This document shows positions 24,264 to 35,153 of a stretch of DNA of 64,000 nt, piece by piece. This DNA comes from Patella vulgata. Taxonomy: Eukaryota; Mollusca; Gastropoda; Patellidae. Position numbers and translations under genes: made by a program. Where the stretch lies: the NCBI RefSeq assembly GCF_932274485.2, contig NC_065881.2, positions 64,738,702-64,802,701 on the forward strand, given 5' to 3'. Numbering within the stretch: position 1 is the stretch's first letter; each line of letters begins with the position of its first letter. Under the pieces are notes generated by a model. It did not search any database and was not told the origin of the DNA. It saw nothing but the letters and a program-made list of their open reading frames with translations.

Positions 24264-25993
24264 CTGGAAAGTTTAAATGACTCCGTGTTGAAACTATATG
24301 CAATAACTGCTTATAAGTGACACGACTAATCATCAGCCCCGTACAGTTTGTTTTATCTCCCGTAAAAGAAATATTCTGGAAATGTTAGTTAATCATTGCC
24401 GTAGCAACAATAGACTACGTGTCGATGTTTATCTCACCTGTAATCAAGTTCTCGGTAACAACTAATTAACGTTAAAAGATGTCACACTATTTTTAAAAAT
24501 AATACAATGCTTGTCGATCTACTTGTTTACCAGCCGATCCGCCTATTATTAACCTGCTAGTAGTAAAAAGTTGTTAGTCGTTTTTAGATGCTCGTAGCAG
24601 CGCTAAGGGTGCCACTGCGCCTCTTGGGACAGTTGTTAGCCGCTACAGTAACAACTAACAAGGGCATCGGGTGTGTTTACAGGCATTTATACACACCTTT
24701 ACATAAATATCCATTTTTTTATTTAAAAAATATATATGCCAAATGATTCACACTGTTTTAGTGTAAAGACTGTTATTATTAAGCTTGGGATCGAAACCAC
24801 TCCATTCGACTAAATGTTAGTCCACTCCAGCCAACCCATGCCCCACCCCGATAACCCCCAAAACATTCATCAAATTATCCCCTCAAGATAGATGTTGCCA
24901 AAGATTCTAGTGTTACCCCGATTTTGGAAAAGTTGTGTTACTACAAACATTCAGTAGAGTAAATATGTTACAAAACTTTCAATGGCTCCACATGTTCATA
25001 ATCAATTGCATATTATTGCTTTTTTACCATCTGAGTGTATTTGCCTGTAAACCTTTAGTATAATAATAAATAAACGAAATCCGGCTTATCGTTCTGTTCC
25101 ATGACCCGGCATCCGGGCTGTGAGTGGATATTTTGCCCGGGGTAGCAACGTTTACTACTTCAGTAGGATAATTCAGTTGATGATCCAGGAAAAAAAAGGT
25201 TCAGTTATATACAATAAAGATTTATGTTACTTTAAATACATTTCCAATTCTTTAGCATGTAAGATGGCTGACTTCTTACAGCACATAATTATACAATAAC
25301 CGAAGTTTGCTCCATGAAAACCCGACACTCTTTTAATTCCCGATTCTTCCAATAATGAACATGTTCAGATATTTTATTTATTACAAATTACTATAAAGTA
25401 TTTATGTAAACCGTAGTTTGAATTTTTTTTCTTTGTTCATTTATTCACAAACTGTAAATAATGAATAATAAAATAAACTATAAAAAAGCATTACTAGGTC
25501 CTATATAAGTTTTATTTTATTATTATTGGCCATTAATAATTAGCGAATAAGATAACAACCCGGGTCCTTTCTCGCTATTTTATATCAACAGAATGTTTGC
25601 CGTAAAAATGCCGTCACTTGATTAACGTCCCGTTGCGCTAGATGCATTTTCGCTAGAATAACAAATTTTTTTTTACGGCTTAATACACGTTAAACATGCA
25701 TTCAGATTGATTATTTAACATTTAATTCAGAAAAAATATATTTAAAATACGAATGCTAGATAATCAATCGGATTTATACTAGATCCATCAGATAAAAGAT
25801 GGAGGCGTTACGCTCGAGCAGTATAGATCGATGAAATTTCAATTCCACATATCTTTGTATATACCAGATAGCGATTAGTCTTTCACATTAATGTAGTTAT
25901 TCATATTGCTTAGAGCTTAGAATGGCACATCGGGCCTTTAAAACTAGAAATATTATGAAATAATCTCGTTTATCAGGTCGCTCAGTAACTGTG

Positions 25994-26026
25994 TGCTGTG
26001 TGTGTGTGTGTGGGGGGGGGGGGGGC
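25994..26026. repeat. (TG)n and G-run tract
   Basis: TGTGTGTGTGTG passes into a run of guanines. Confidence 0.9.
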
Positions 26027-28028
26027 TCTTAACCACCTATAGTAGCCTTCTGTAAGCAAATTTTGAGCTGAAATTTTCAGGCGGGTTCCTTAAGACTATT
26101 GCTTAGGTTTATATTTTGGCGTTTATTTTGTTGCATATATACACACTTACGCAGTGTTTTATTGCTGAATACGGTGGCTGATAATTATCACCCAAGTCAA
26201 ATTTAATTTCCACCCAAGTCATTTGTATTAAAAAAAAAAAAATGATAATTTTTTTCATGTCCCTTATCAGCAGGGCTGTCGGTAATTTTTCACAGATGAT
26301 TAGCAGCACTTCTAATCAAAAAGTCCAATTTTGCCAAATTTGATTAGCAAATTTATAAATTGATAAGCAGTTTTTCGGTTTCAACATAAAACACCTAAAT
26401 AACAAGATTAATTTATAACAAATGATTAGATTTCATTCTTAAGATTTTAGCACTGCTACAGGTAGCTGTGAACATTTCTAAATGTAGACTTTTGGTTATG
26501 TCTGAAGCCAATTCTTGGCAGTGGCTTCCAAAGTATGTTCAAAACAAACGCCAAGGTTCTGCGATCCTACCTGGAAAACTATGAGAACGCGGGTTTTTTT
26601 TTAAGTTTGCAATATTTTGAGACATTTTCTCACGCTGTGTCCACGTTTACCGGCGACCTTATGTGCATTTTCTGGTCGCCGTACGGTCGTAGCAGCGCTG
26701 TAAGAACGCCACCCGGGTCTGACGGAGGCATAAGTTATATACTATAGACTCGAAGAAAATGTCAACTGACCAGATTGTTCTATCAATAGCGCCCAAAGTA
26801 TTGCAAAAATTGACCAACCTGCAAGTAAATATAGATTACATTTTACTTTACATATCATATCAAAAATTTAATTTAAACTTTGACTGATTCAAGATGGCTA
26901 CATGCATTTCATAATTAAAACAGTTTTTATTTTGAAATGTCTCTATAAGTACCATAATATAGATCTATGCTTTATATCGGTATCATTTCGGTCCGAGTTT
27001 GAATAATGCTCATTTGTGAAAAAAAATAATGGACTCCTACAACCCGCATATTTTCCTTACTGTCATTCAATTGGACTGATTTTGTTTTTGTTTTTTATGT
27101 GAATTACATGATGTTATATTTATTCATCACGCGCTTATTCTTGTCCAAGTTGCGTGAGGGCTTTTCTATAGCCCCCATCCCACCCCACTCCACCCCCATT
27201 TTACAAAATTTCAGTTATCCATAATTCTGACAATTCTTTATGAAATCTTCTAAATTTTTGATGTGATGTGTAAAATGCATTATTATAACTTTCTGAAATA
27301 CTTTGAGCACTGCTGACAAAAAAAACCAATGATCTTGTCGGTAATTGTGATTGTTTGTATATAGACAAGATGTTACCTGTATTATTTTTACTTCAATAAA
27401 CAAATAATATGAACATAAACACTAATCAATGTCCACAAAGGTTATTAATAATTCCATTGGATAACGATTTTATAAGTGTAATATTTCTGTGTCGAATTTT
27501 CTCTGCTTAAAGGGAAATGCGGTTGATTTGTTTATCGGCATTTCAAATTTTAATGATTGCAATTCAGTAATATTCACTGGCTTATTAATATCCCTAATGA
27601 TTGACCAATTTTCATCACATTGACAATTTTGTGTCGGGCAGTGTTTAATAGAAAACATCCCTATCTTCTCTTTATTTTTGCAGGACAAATTTGAAATACA
27701 AAACCTGATGCTCCACCCTATGAATGCCATGTTTAACCTGGACTCCGAAATGACAAATACTAATACTCTGACACAAAACATGCTGAATATAAATATATGG
27801 GGCCAAATTCGAATGCCAAACAATGTTGTAACATGGACGGGAAATCTTCCTTTGTTCTTTTCGTTGAATAGGCAGATTGTTTTCCCCCTAGTAGATTGGG
27901 TGGAGCTTGAACATGTCTAGTTATTGCACTCTTTTGCTGGTTTACACTAGTTTTAGTAGAAATCGTATAGAGACGTGGGTGGGTTTTCTGTGCAATAACA
28001 ACAAGCATGTTGAGCCGGTGTTAGTGTT

Positions 28029-28138
28029 ACAAGTCATTTATAGCAAGCTTCATTCGTTAACAGGTTTAACAACTCGGCCTTCGGCCTCGATGTTTAAACC
28101 TGTTAACTCATGAAAGCCGTGCTATAAATATAACTTGT
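28029..28138. repeat. Imperfect hairpin with about 45-bp arms
   Basis: The left arm (28029-28069) includes TTATAGCAAGCTTCATTCG and TTAACAGGTTTAA. The right arm (28093-28138) is its inverse with small gaps, TTTAAACCTGTTAACTCATG and then AAGCCGTGCTATAAATATAA. The loop itself contains CGGCCTTCGGCC, a small perfect stem. It is either a small MITE or a structured element upstream of the secreted-protein gene. Confidence 0.75.
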
Positions 28139-28169
28139 ATTGTATCTGTGTGTTTTTTTACAAACACCG

Positions 28170-28470
28170 TATGAGCTAAATATGTCTAATGTAGTTCATT
28201 CGTTAGGCCTCAAATGTTATAAAAATCAATAATTGGACATTTATGCACATGCTAAGCCCATAATCAACGTTCCAGACCATCGGGTGCTTTTGATTTTCAA
28301 CGGACATAAACACGATTGCATCCAGGCTACACTGTTCTTCAAACGGCAATAACTCCGCTTAGAATGAAGTAATTTGTCTGAATTTTTCAAAATATTCTCT
28401 TTCAACTCTCTTTTCTAACTATTATAGCAAGAGCTGTCAGCTCTTAATCTAAATCTTACATAATGCATCT
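28170..28470. mobile_element. GCATTATGCAAGA-type MITE, degenerate copy
   Basis: Shared landmarks with 57310-57665 are AGGCCTCAAATGTTATAAAA, TTGGACATTTATG, AGCCCATAATCAAC and the far end ATCTTACATAATGCATC. One terminus is decayed. It ends about 200 bp before the start codon of the secreted-protein gene. Confidence 0.65.
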
Positions 28471-28676
28471 TTAATATTACTGGTTTATTTCTAGCATGAG
28501 TTCCTATAACCTCCCTTTAAAGTATGAGAATACAATGATGAAAAACAAACACAATCATCAACTTTGTAAAATCGTTACTGTCGATTAAAAACAATATGTC
28601 GCACCCAAACTCTTTCTCGATTAACGTCTCTAGAGGAGTTTGTTAAATTACATCCTATTGACAAGTTGGAACAATC

Positions 28677-31600
28677 ATGGGCGTTTTGGTCAAATTATCT
28701 TTGCTGGCTGCGTTGTTTGTAAAAGTAAATGCTGATTGCATGGTGTCGTTTTTGGATATTGTGTTTGAAAGTAAGTTTAAGAATATTTAAATTATGTAAA
28801 TGATGTACTTTTTGGAGACCCCACCCCTCTTCAACATTTGATTGACATACACTGATCAACATGGACAATACTCTCAATTAAAACAACTAAATATAATTCT
28901 GTTTGTGTTTATTGTTACAGTTGATGGTGAGACCAGACAGATTTGTAATATACGATCTAAAGTTATACCATCAGGTGAAACTGCTGACGATACATGTAGA
29001 ATTGCCTGTCTGTGTAATGGTAGAATATTAACATGCTGTGATGAGTAATTTATTTTCTAAATCTATTTAAACATTAACAATATTTCGTGGACATTTGTTT
29101 AGAAACAAGATTTAAAATTGCATAATTATCTTGCACGACTAAAATATCTCTAATTATGAAAATAACGTTGACCTCACTGTCATAAAAAGTGTTGCTTCTC
29201 TCTTTAGTAAATTAAGCGTTATGCAAACGATGGGTATTCGTGGCTAATTCCGTTGTATACGGAACCGCGTTGGATCAGTGAGTAAGACGCTGGCTCGCTA
29301 ACCTGGAGGTCTAGGTTTGGCTCCAAGTTTTGGCTGAGAACGTTCCCCGTGGTTTTCATACAGTCGTGCATGGCGGAGGGCCTAGTCAGTGTCTAGTCGC
29401 TCGCGTAATAGAACCCTTGACAGTTTTAATTCTAAATAAGAGCAGGCTGTAATACCGCTGCCGGGGCAAGAATTTCCCTCATAGCCCACCGTTAGTCGAT
29501 GCAGAAAAGCGTGACATCAAACCCTGTTTCATTTTATTTCCTTTATATACATCCAAGGATACATCATTATTCTGAAATTCTTCAGATCCTTATTCCAGAT
29601 ATGGGTGTTGTGTTCTTTACACACACACCTAAATAAAGTCATTGGAACCCTATTTTGGCTCGTATTGACAGCCCCCACCCACCCAAATATGAATTTCGTT
29701 CCAACAACAACTGCATAGTGTTGTCAAGACATTAATCACCATTCCTGTGCATTTTATGATTGCGAGCAATTGAAATACATTTTATTTGTATGTTAATACA
29801 AAATCTAACTTGGCTAATCTACACTTTTCGGTTTTTTAAATCTTTTAAATATTTGATCGTTAGTAATATACACCCTTGCATGTTAAATAGTATGTCTTGT
29901 ACGGCTATTATTGCAGACAACTTATATTTTGGGAAGTCGTGTTGTTGTGAGCGAATTGTTGCATTTATAGTTTGCTCCTTTGTACATAGAGAGATGTGTC
30001 ACGGCCAGGACAATATTGGTGTCAGCCATTATCACATGTGAAAGAACTGGTTAAACACGTTCCAAATATAATTTTAACATAGAGATCATTGCTACGATGG
30101 AGGCGTAATGAAGATTTAAGAAACGGAAGTGACGAAAGCTAAAGGAAAAGACGAGTTATCCAATCAGTTTAAGGAGACATATGAAAGTTTCACCAACCAA
30201 AATGAAAGTAAATGTATTTCAGTTAAGATTGTTCGTACGCATATTTAATTGTCAGTAATTATTTTACAGATCGAAAAGCTTATGCCAAATAATTGACGAT
30301 AGATGCCCAGATGTAAAAGCTGTTGTGTTTAGTTTTACAAGTGGATTGTCCTATTCCTCAGTAACATGTAGAGAGGCAGCAGCCCGGTATTTTGTGTCCG
30401 ATTCATCGAATCAACCAAATGTAAATGACGTGTCATTATCTCCACCACCAGTACCTGATCCAACAGAACCACGGGAGGCTAATCTACCTGATTCCACAGT
30501 GCCACCCCCAGTTATCCAAAGGCTGTCACCGGCTCTAATCCTGCCCAAGCAACCCTTACCCGATCCTACCGAAGTACCTAATTCCAGAAATATTGTTACG
30601 GTGCCCCCTCCACCGGAACCGGCTCTAATTCTGTCCAAGCAACCCTTACCCGATCCTACCGAAGTACCTAATTCCATAAATATTGTTACAGTGCCCCCTC
30701 CATCGGTATCGGCTATAATTCTGCCCAAGCAACCCTTGTCCGACCCTACCGAAGTACCTAATTCAACAAATATTGTTACGGTTAAACCCCCACCGGTACC
30801 GACCCTAATTGTGCCCAAGGAACCCTTGCCCGACCCTACCGAAGTACCTAATTCCACAAATATTGTTACGGTGCCACCCCCACCGGTACCGGCCCTAATT
30901 GTGCCCAAGCAACCCTTGCCCGATCCTACCGAAATATCGAATTCCACAAATATTGTTACGGTGCCACCCCCACCGGTACCGACCCTAATTGTGCCCAAGC
31001 AACCCTTGCCCGATCCTATCAAAGTACATAATTCAACAAATAATGTTACGGTGCCACCCCCTCCGGTACCGGCCCTAATTGTGCCCAAGCAACCATTGCC
31101 CGATCCTACCGAAGTACCTAATTCCAGAAATATTGTTACGGTGCCCCCTCCACCGGAACCGGCTCTAATTCTGCCCAAGGAACCCTTGTCCGACCCTACC
31201 GAGGTACCTTATTCCAGAAATATTGTTACAGTGCCCCCTCCACCGGAACCGGCTCTAATTCTGCCCAAGCAACCCTCGTCTGACCCTACCGAAGTACCTA
31301 ATTCCAGAAATATTGTTACGGTGCCACCCCCACCGGTATCGGCTCTAATTCTGTCCAAGCAACCCTTGCCCGATCCTACCGAAGTACCTAATTCCACTAA
31401 TATTGTTACGGTGCCACCCCCACCATTACCGGCCCTAATTGTGCACAAGCAACCCTTGTCAGATCCTACCGAAGTACCTAATTCCACAAATATTGTTACG
31501 GTGCCCCCTCCACCGGTATCGGCTCTAAATCTGCCCAAGGAACCCTTGTCCGACCCTACCGAAGTACCTAAGTCAACAAATATTGTTACGGTGCCACCCC

Positions 31601-31908
31601 CACCGGTACCGGCCCTAATTGTGCCCAAGCAACCCTTGCCCGATCCTACCGAAGTACCTAATTCAAAAAATATTGTTACGGTGCCACCCCCACCGGTACC
31701 GGCCCTAATTGTGCCCAAGCAACCCTTGCCCGATCCTACCGAAGTACCTAATTCCAGAAATATTGTTACGGTGCCCCCTCCACCGGAACCCATTTTGAGA
31801 TCTAATGGTGTCGTTGGTTCCCACACTGCGTCGAGTGTTTTGCAGCAACTAAAGGCCATAAAGAGAAAGTCAAAACCAAAAACAAGAACTAGAGCAAGAA
31901 AGCTATGA
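28677..31908 (+). CDS. Secreted VWC-like protein with 14 proline-rich 30-residue repeats
   Basis: Three exons join in phase: 28677-28770, 28921-29044 and 30270-31908 (stop TGA), giving 618 residues. The start encodes a signal peptide (MGVLVKLSLLAALFVKVNA). A cysteine-rich domain of about 70 residues follows: CNIRSKVIPSG, CRIACLCNGRILTCCDE, then CQIIDDRCPDV and VTC. Its C-x-C and CC spacing is that of a von Willebrand factor C-like domain. After a degenerate lead-in come 14 tandem repeats of 30 residues, consensus LPKQPLPDPTEVPNSTNIVT followed by VPPPPVPALI. Many units carry the N-glycosylation sequon NST. The C-terminus is strongly basic (KAIKRKSKPKTRTRARKL). Signal peptide, cysteine domain, proline-rich repeats and basic tail point to an extracellular matrix, mucus or shell-associated protein; that role is inference. 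I do not recognise a named family. The in-frame 90-bp DNA repeat implies expansion by slippage or unequal exchange. Confidence 0.82.
29268..29540 (+). mobile_element. SINE family B copy, diverged
   Basis: The head GAACCGCGTTGGATCAGTGA, AGTAAGACGCTGGCTCGCTA, ACCTGGAGGTC, a mutated B box, GGCTGAGAACG and the tail (CCCTTGACAGTTTTAATTCT, TTTCCCTCATAGCCCACCGT) follow family B order. It lies in the second intron of the secreted repeat-protein gene. Confidence 0.8.
30005..30160 (+). mobile_element. Solo arm of the foldback element family
   Basis: It starts AGGACAATATTGGTGTCAGC and continues ATTATCACATG, GGTTAAACACGTTCCAAATA, AGATCATTGCTACGATGG and AAGTGACGAAAGCTAAAGGA, matching one arm of 10998-11728. 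No inverse partner follows nearby, so it is a single-arm remnant in the second intron of the repeat-protein gene, about 110 bp before its last exon. Confidence 0.8.
30541..31790 (+). repeat. 90-bp coding tandem repeat, 14 units
   Basis: Unit landmarks are GTGCCACCCCCACCGGTACC, CTAATTGTGCCCAAGCAACC, CTTGCCCGATCCTACCGAAG and TACCTAATTCCA. Two sub-types alternate irregularly: one with CTAATTCTGCCCAAG (residues LILPK) and one with CTAATTGTGCCCAAG (LIVPK). Third-position differences are few, which suggests recent homogenisation. The repeat also leaves long glycine-rich open frames on the minus strand, which are by-products. Confidence 0.97.
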
Positions 31909-31963
31909 AGAAAAGGACAGAAAGATTCAACTCAGCTAAAGCAGCTTAATTGGTATCAATGTG

Positions 31964-31969
31964 AATAAA
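31964..31969 (+). promoter_or_regulatory. Poly(A) signal AATAAA of the repeat-protein gene
   Basis: AATAAA lies 56 bp past the TGA stop codon of the repeat-protein gene, a typical distance for a short 3' untranslated region. Confidence 0.6.
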
Positions 31970-32344
31970 TTCGAGATATACACAAATCAATTATTTTTTA
32001 AAAATACATTTTAAAAATAAGTGTATCATAAAAGCAATGAAATATTAAATAGTTTTTCCAATACATGCATTATCTATGTATCACTGGTAATCTGGTGAAC
32101 TCTCTAAAAAATATCTCTGATGTTATTTTGATACCATAGATTACGACGAGCACACTTTGTAATATACCGGGTAATAAAAATTCAAGTTTTAAAGATTTGG
32201 TCCCGAAAAATATAAAAACAGTACTGATTTTAATAAAAAATTAAGATTCGATACAAATAATGGTCGTAATATTCTAGACTTGCATAAGAACAACAATATA
32301 TGGAAAGGGTGCGGGTACATCACTTGGCATTGCTCGTCTTCGAT

Positions 32345-32703
32345 GAGGGGTCACGTGGCTAAGTGGGTAAGACGCTGGCTCGCTAACCTGGAGGTCGGGT
32401 GTTCGATCCCTGCATTGGCCGAGAAAGTTCATCCACATTTTCCGGCGTGGTTTCCCCTTGTCAGTGATGCCTGACAAGGACAGCTGTCTATTCGTTTGGA
32501 TCGGACGAGAAACCGAGGTCCCGTGTACAAATTGGCGTGCACGTAAAAGATCCCTTGGCAGTTGGAATTCGATATAAGAGTAGGCCGTAGCGCCGCTGCC
32601 CGGAAAAAATTTCCCTCATAGCACACTGTATATGACGTATGCCCGTCTTCATTAGCCCTGTTTAGGAGCAAAACAGTAGGACGTTAAACCCCATTTCATT
32701 TCG
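32345..32703 (+). mobile_element. SINE family B, best-preserved copy
   Basis: This serves as the reference for family B. The tRNA-like head has A box GTGGCTAAGTGGGTAAGACG and B box GGTGTTCGATCCCTGC. It is followed by GCCGAGAAAGTTCATCCACA, TTCCGGCGTGGTTTCCCCTT, GACAAGGACAGCTGTCTATT, GATCCCTTGGCAGTTGGAAT, GTAGCGCCGCTGCCCGG and a tail ACGTTAAACCCCATTTCATT. Length is about 355 bp. The tRNA-like part is a SINE promoter, not a tRNA gene. Confidence 0.93.
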
Positions 32704-32825
32704 TCTTCGATGATCGAACCAGAACTGGTACTCTCATTGTGGAATAGCCGTATACATTTTTCTTTGTAAATTAGAAAACTACTGTGGAAATTTCCATCAG
32801 ATAAGTCTCCAGAGAGAGAGAGGGA

Positions 32826-33072
32826 GAGATGGGGTTTAACGTCATTTCGGGGCTAACACATAGTTCAATTTTATTTCAATAATTCGCTGGCGTGTAGGGG
32901 TCGTTAGCAGTGGGAGGAAATCGGAGGACCCGGAGAAAAACCACGAGGTTGAAAGGCGACCCTACTCCTTGTCACGTACAATCGGGGATTCGAAACCACG
33001 TCAGTTGACTCAATGACAGACCTTATGATACAGCACGCACGTGCTAACCATTCGGCCATCCAACCCCCCAGT
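32826..33072 (-). mobile_element. SINE family A copy, minus orientation
   Basis: In plus-strand text it reads GATGGGGTTTAACGTCATTT, TTTCAATAATTCGCTGG, AGCAGTGGGAGGAAATCGGA, GGGGATTCGAAACCACG (inverse B box) and GTGCTAACCATTCGGCCATC (inverse A box). A GA-rich tract at 32812-32828 is the remains of its CT tail. Confidence 0.9.
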
Positions 33073-33772
33073 CGTTACTTCACTTAAAAATGAAAGGATG
33101 CGGCTTCAGTACCCGGTTGCTTACCCTTAGAAGTTAGAAAGACATCAGGCTGAGTCTTGCTAACCGAATAACCAATTATACTCCATTACTTGGCGTGTGA
33201 CTGTATTCAGCAACATTGTCAGTATGCAAAATATTTTGGTTAAAAATGGCTGGATGGTAAGACACGCAATTAATACCATACCAACAATGGTTTCACCACA
33301 GGAATCACTAAATAACCCATAAAAAGATCAAAGATTAAATTAGCAACACATTTTTTGTTGTTGACCCTATACGATGCCATGAACTACTGCAAAGTCATAA
33401 TCTGTTTCAAAACTCTTTAGGTTATAAAACAAATTTCTACAATGGTCGAGTTCAAATACTTTGGGTTCCATTTCCTGTTAATATCAATGATTGGATAAGT
33501 GACGGGCGGTTGTTTCACCAGAGGAAGCAGGAAATGTGTGTATCTGCTTTAAGGCCCAGTCTGGAATACACATTTGATATGCAAGCCTACCATAAAAAAA
33601 ACAAAGACTCAATATTCTAACATCTACGATCTTTCCAATTAATGTCAGGTAAAGACCAATCCAAACATTGACAAACATAAAGCTTTGTGGTCTCACATTC
33701 CCAATTGATATGTTCAAATGGTTTCCGATCTGGGCCAGTTAAGTGCTCCTGGTTTAACATTGGTCACTACCA

Positions 33773-34253
33773 GAGCCTCGTCTAGGGATTTGGTCGTGCG
33801 CGGCAATGTCGGGCGAAGCCCCACCCGCGAGCACCGATGGTGCGAGACACGCGAACACCGCAGGTGAGAGCCCGCGCGGGGGGTCTGGGGGAGAAAATTT
33901 GAAAATTGACTCCCTTATAGACTCGATTTCTGAGCACTTAAAAAGATAGTTTCGGAGATTTGATACACTATTAGTTTTGGCATCTTGTTAAACCATAGAT
34001 TGATTAATACCCTGTAAAATCGAGATCAAAACACTGCTGTGGCTGATCCGCAGACAGAAATATACCCATAAAACAATCAGAAAGACGATTTTGTAAACCC
34101 ACGCACCATTATGATATAGTATTGGCACATGGGGAAAAACCTTGTCAGCGATGTTGCCGCCCAGTCTTCAACTTTTGGGCTCAGTAGGCGGCACAGTATG
34201 GCCAGTGCGCGGCGGCGGCGCCGTCTAGTCACCATGTTAAACGAGGCTCTGGT
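33773..34253. mobile_element. hAT-like MITE with CAGAGCCTCGT termini
   Basis: The left end CAGAGCCTCGTCT and the right end AACGAGGCTCTG are inverted copies. Flanking 8-mers are similar but not identical (GTCACTAC and GTCATTGC). The interior begins GC-rich (CCCGCGCGGGGGGTCTGGGG) and then turns AT-rich. A CAGAG terminus is usual for hAT elements. It has no supported coding frame. Confidence 0.7.
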
Positions 34254-35153
34254 CATTGCGCCTCCAGGTACTTTGGCTCCAGACACAGGCCTACCAATTG
34301 CATCATCAAGGGGCACAGTGGCAAACATTCGCCATCGACATAATCCAAGATGTTGTTATATAACCACATGCAAAGCAGGAAGATTTGGTCCCCAAAAGCA
34401 ATTGGTGCTAACACATCTTGCCAGATCATGTATGTAGGCTAGTCAACATATTTAGAAAACTTAATTGGACGATAATTAGATTTGTCAATTGTTTGTTTTC
34501 AGTAAACGGCGGTTATTATTCTTCTTTTTCATAGAGGATTGAGTTCGCCACAAGGGATAATTTCATTAATGACACTCAAATAATCATCACAAATCAGTTC
34601 CAAAGGCGATAAAGAATTCAATTGTTTGGCCACCAGAACCTGGGGATTGTTTCACGAAATTTTAACTAAGATAAAATCCATATTTTAGTAATTTGATTGG
34701 ATAATATTAGATTGATTTTAGTGCTTAGCCAATCAAAATTGAAGTATCTACTAAAATTTGGATTTTATCTTTTGTTAAAATTTTGTGAAACAGGCCTCTG
34801 GACATTTCTTCTTGGGCAGATAAATTCTGTAGAATATTGTAGAATATGTAGGCCCTACGTAGGCCTACTTTTTCCAAAAACGCGATGGGGAAAAAAAAAT
34901 AAAAAAATAATAATCCGAACAAAAAGAATAAAAAAAGGGTGTTGTTTTAAGCAAAATACAGGTTCTTTTGGGTTAAGATTGTTTTGGGGTAATAATTATG
35001 TGGACTGCAGTTCCATGACCGAGGTCCAAGGGGAAGTAACTCTAAAATTCAATGGCTGCCGACCATGCGGTTTTGTTATTGTTTTGTGTTGTATTTCGAT
35101 TAATTTTCTCAATACATGCACTGAATTAAGTGACACCACTTTTACAACAAAGA

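Larger units (their letters stand above)
24264..28676. other. Region upstream of both the cyclase and the secreted repeat-protein gene
   Basis: The cyclase (minus) and the secreted protein (plus) point away from each other, so promoters of both and any missing first cyclase exon should lie here. I see no confident exon. On the minus strand 24438-24479 is open, ends at a donor-like CAG|GTGAGA and joins in phase to the 24230-24263 exon, but it has no ATG. A TG microsatellite with a G-run lies at 25994-26026. A hairpin (28029-28138) and a MITE relative (28170-28470) lie close to the secreted-protein start. The remainder is AT-rich with no recognised content. Confidence 0.5.
31909..35153. other. 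Intergenic region between the repeat-protein gene and RRP12
   Basis: Both flanking genes run on the plus strand. The region holds a poly(A) signal, a near-complete family B SINE (32345-32703), a family A SINE (32826-33072) and a hAT-like MITE (33773-34253). RRP12 promoter and 5' untranslated sequence should lie in the last few hundred bases. I see no supported gene. A short open frame on either strand at 34077-34437 overlaps the MITE end and has low-complexity arginine, so I leave it out. Confidence 0.6.

Noticed and set aside
30411-31859. Two long minus-strand open frames opposite the proline-rich repeat
   Set aside because: They exist only because the 90-bp unit lacks stops in that frame. 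The plus-strand model has a signal peptide, phased splice joins and a poly(A) signal.
32345-32480. tRNA-like A and B boxes, here and at other SINE copies
   Set aside because: No cloverleaf acceptor stem could be drawn, and each is followed by the shared SINE body, so they are SINE promoters rather than tRNA genes.
34077-34437. Open frames on both strands with arginine-rich text
   Set aside because: They overlap the right end of a MITE and a GCGGCGGCGG low-complexity run, and no splice partner was found.
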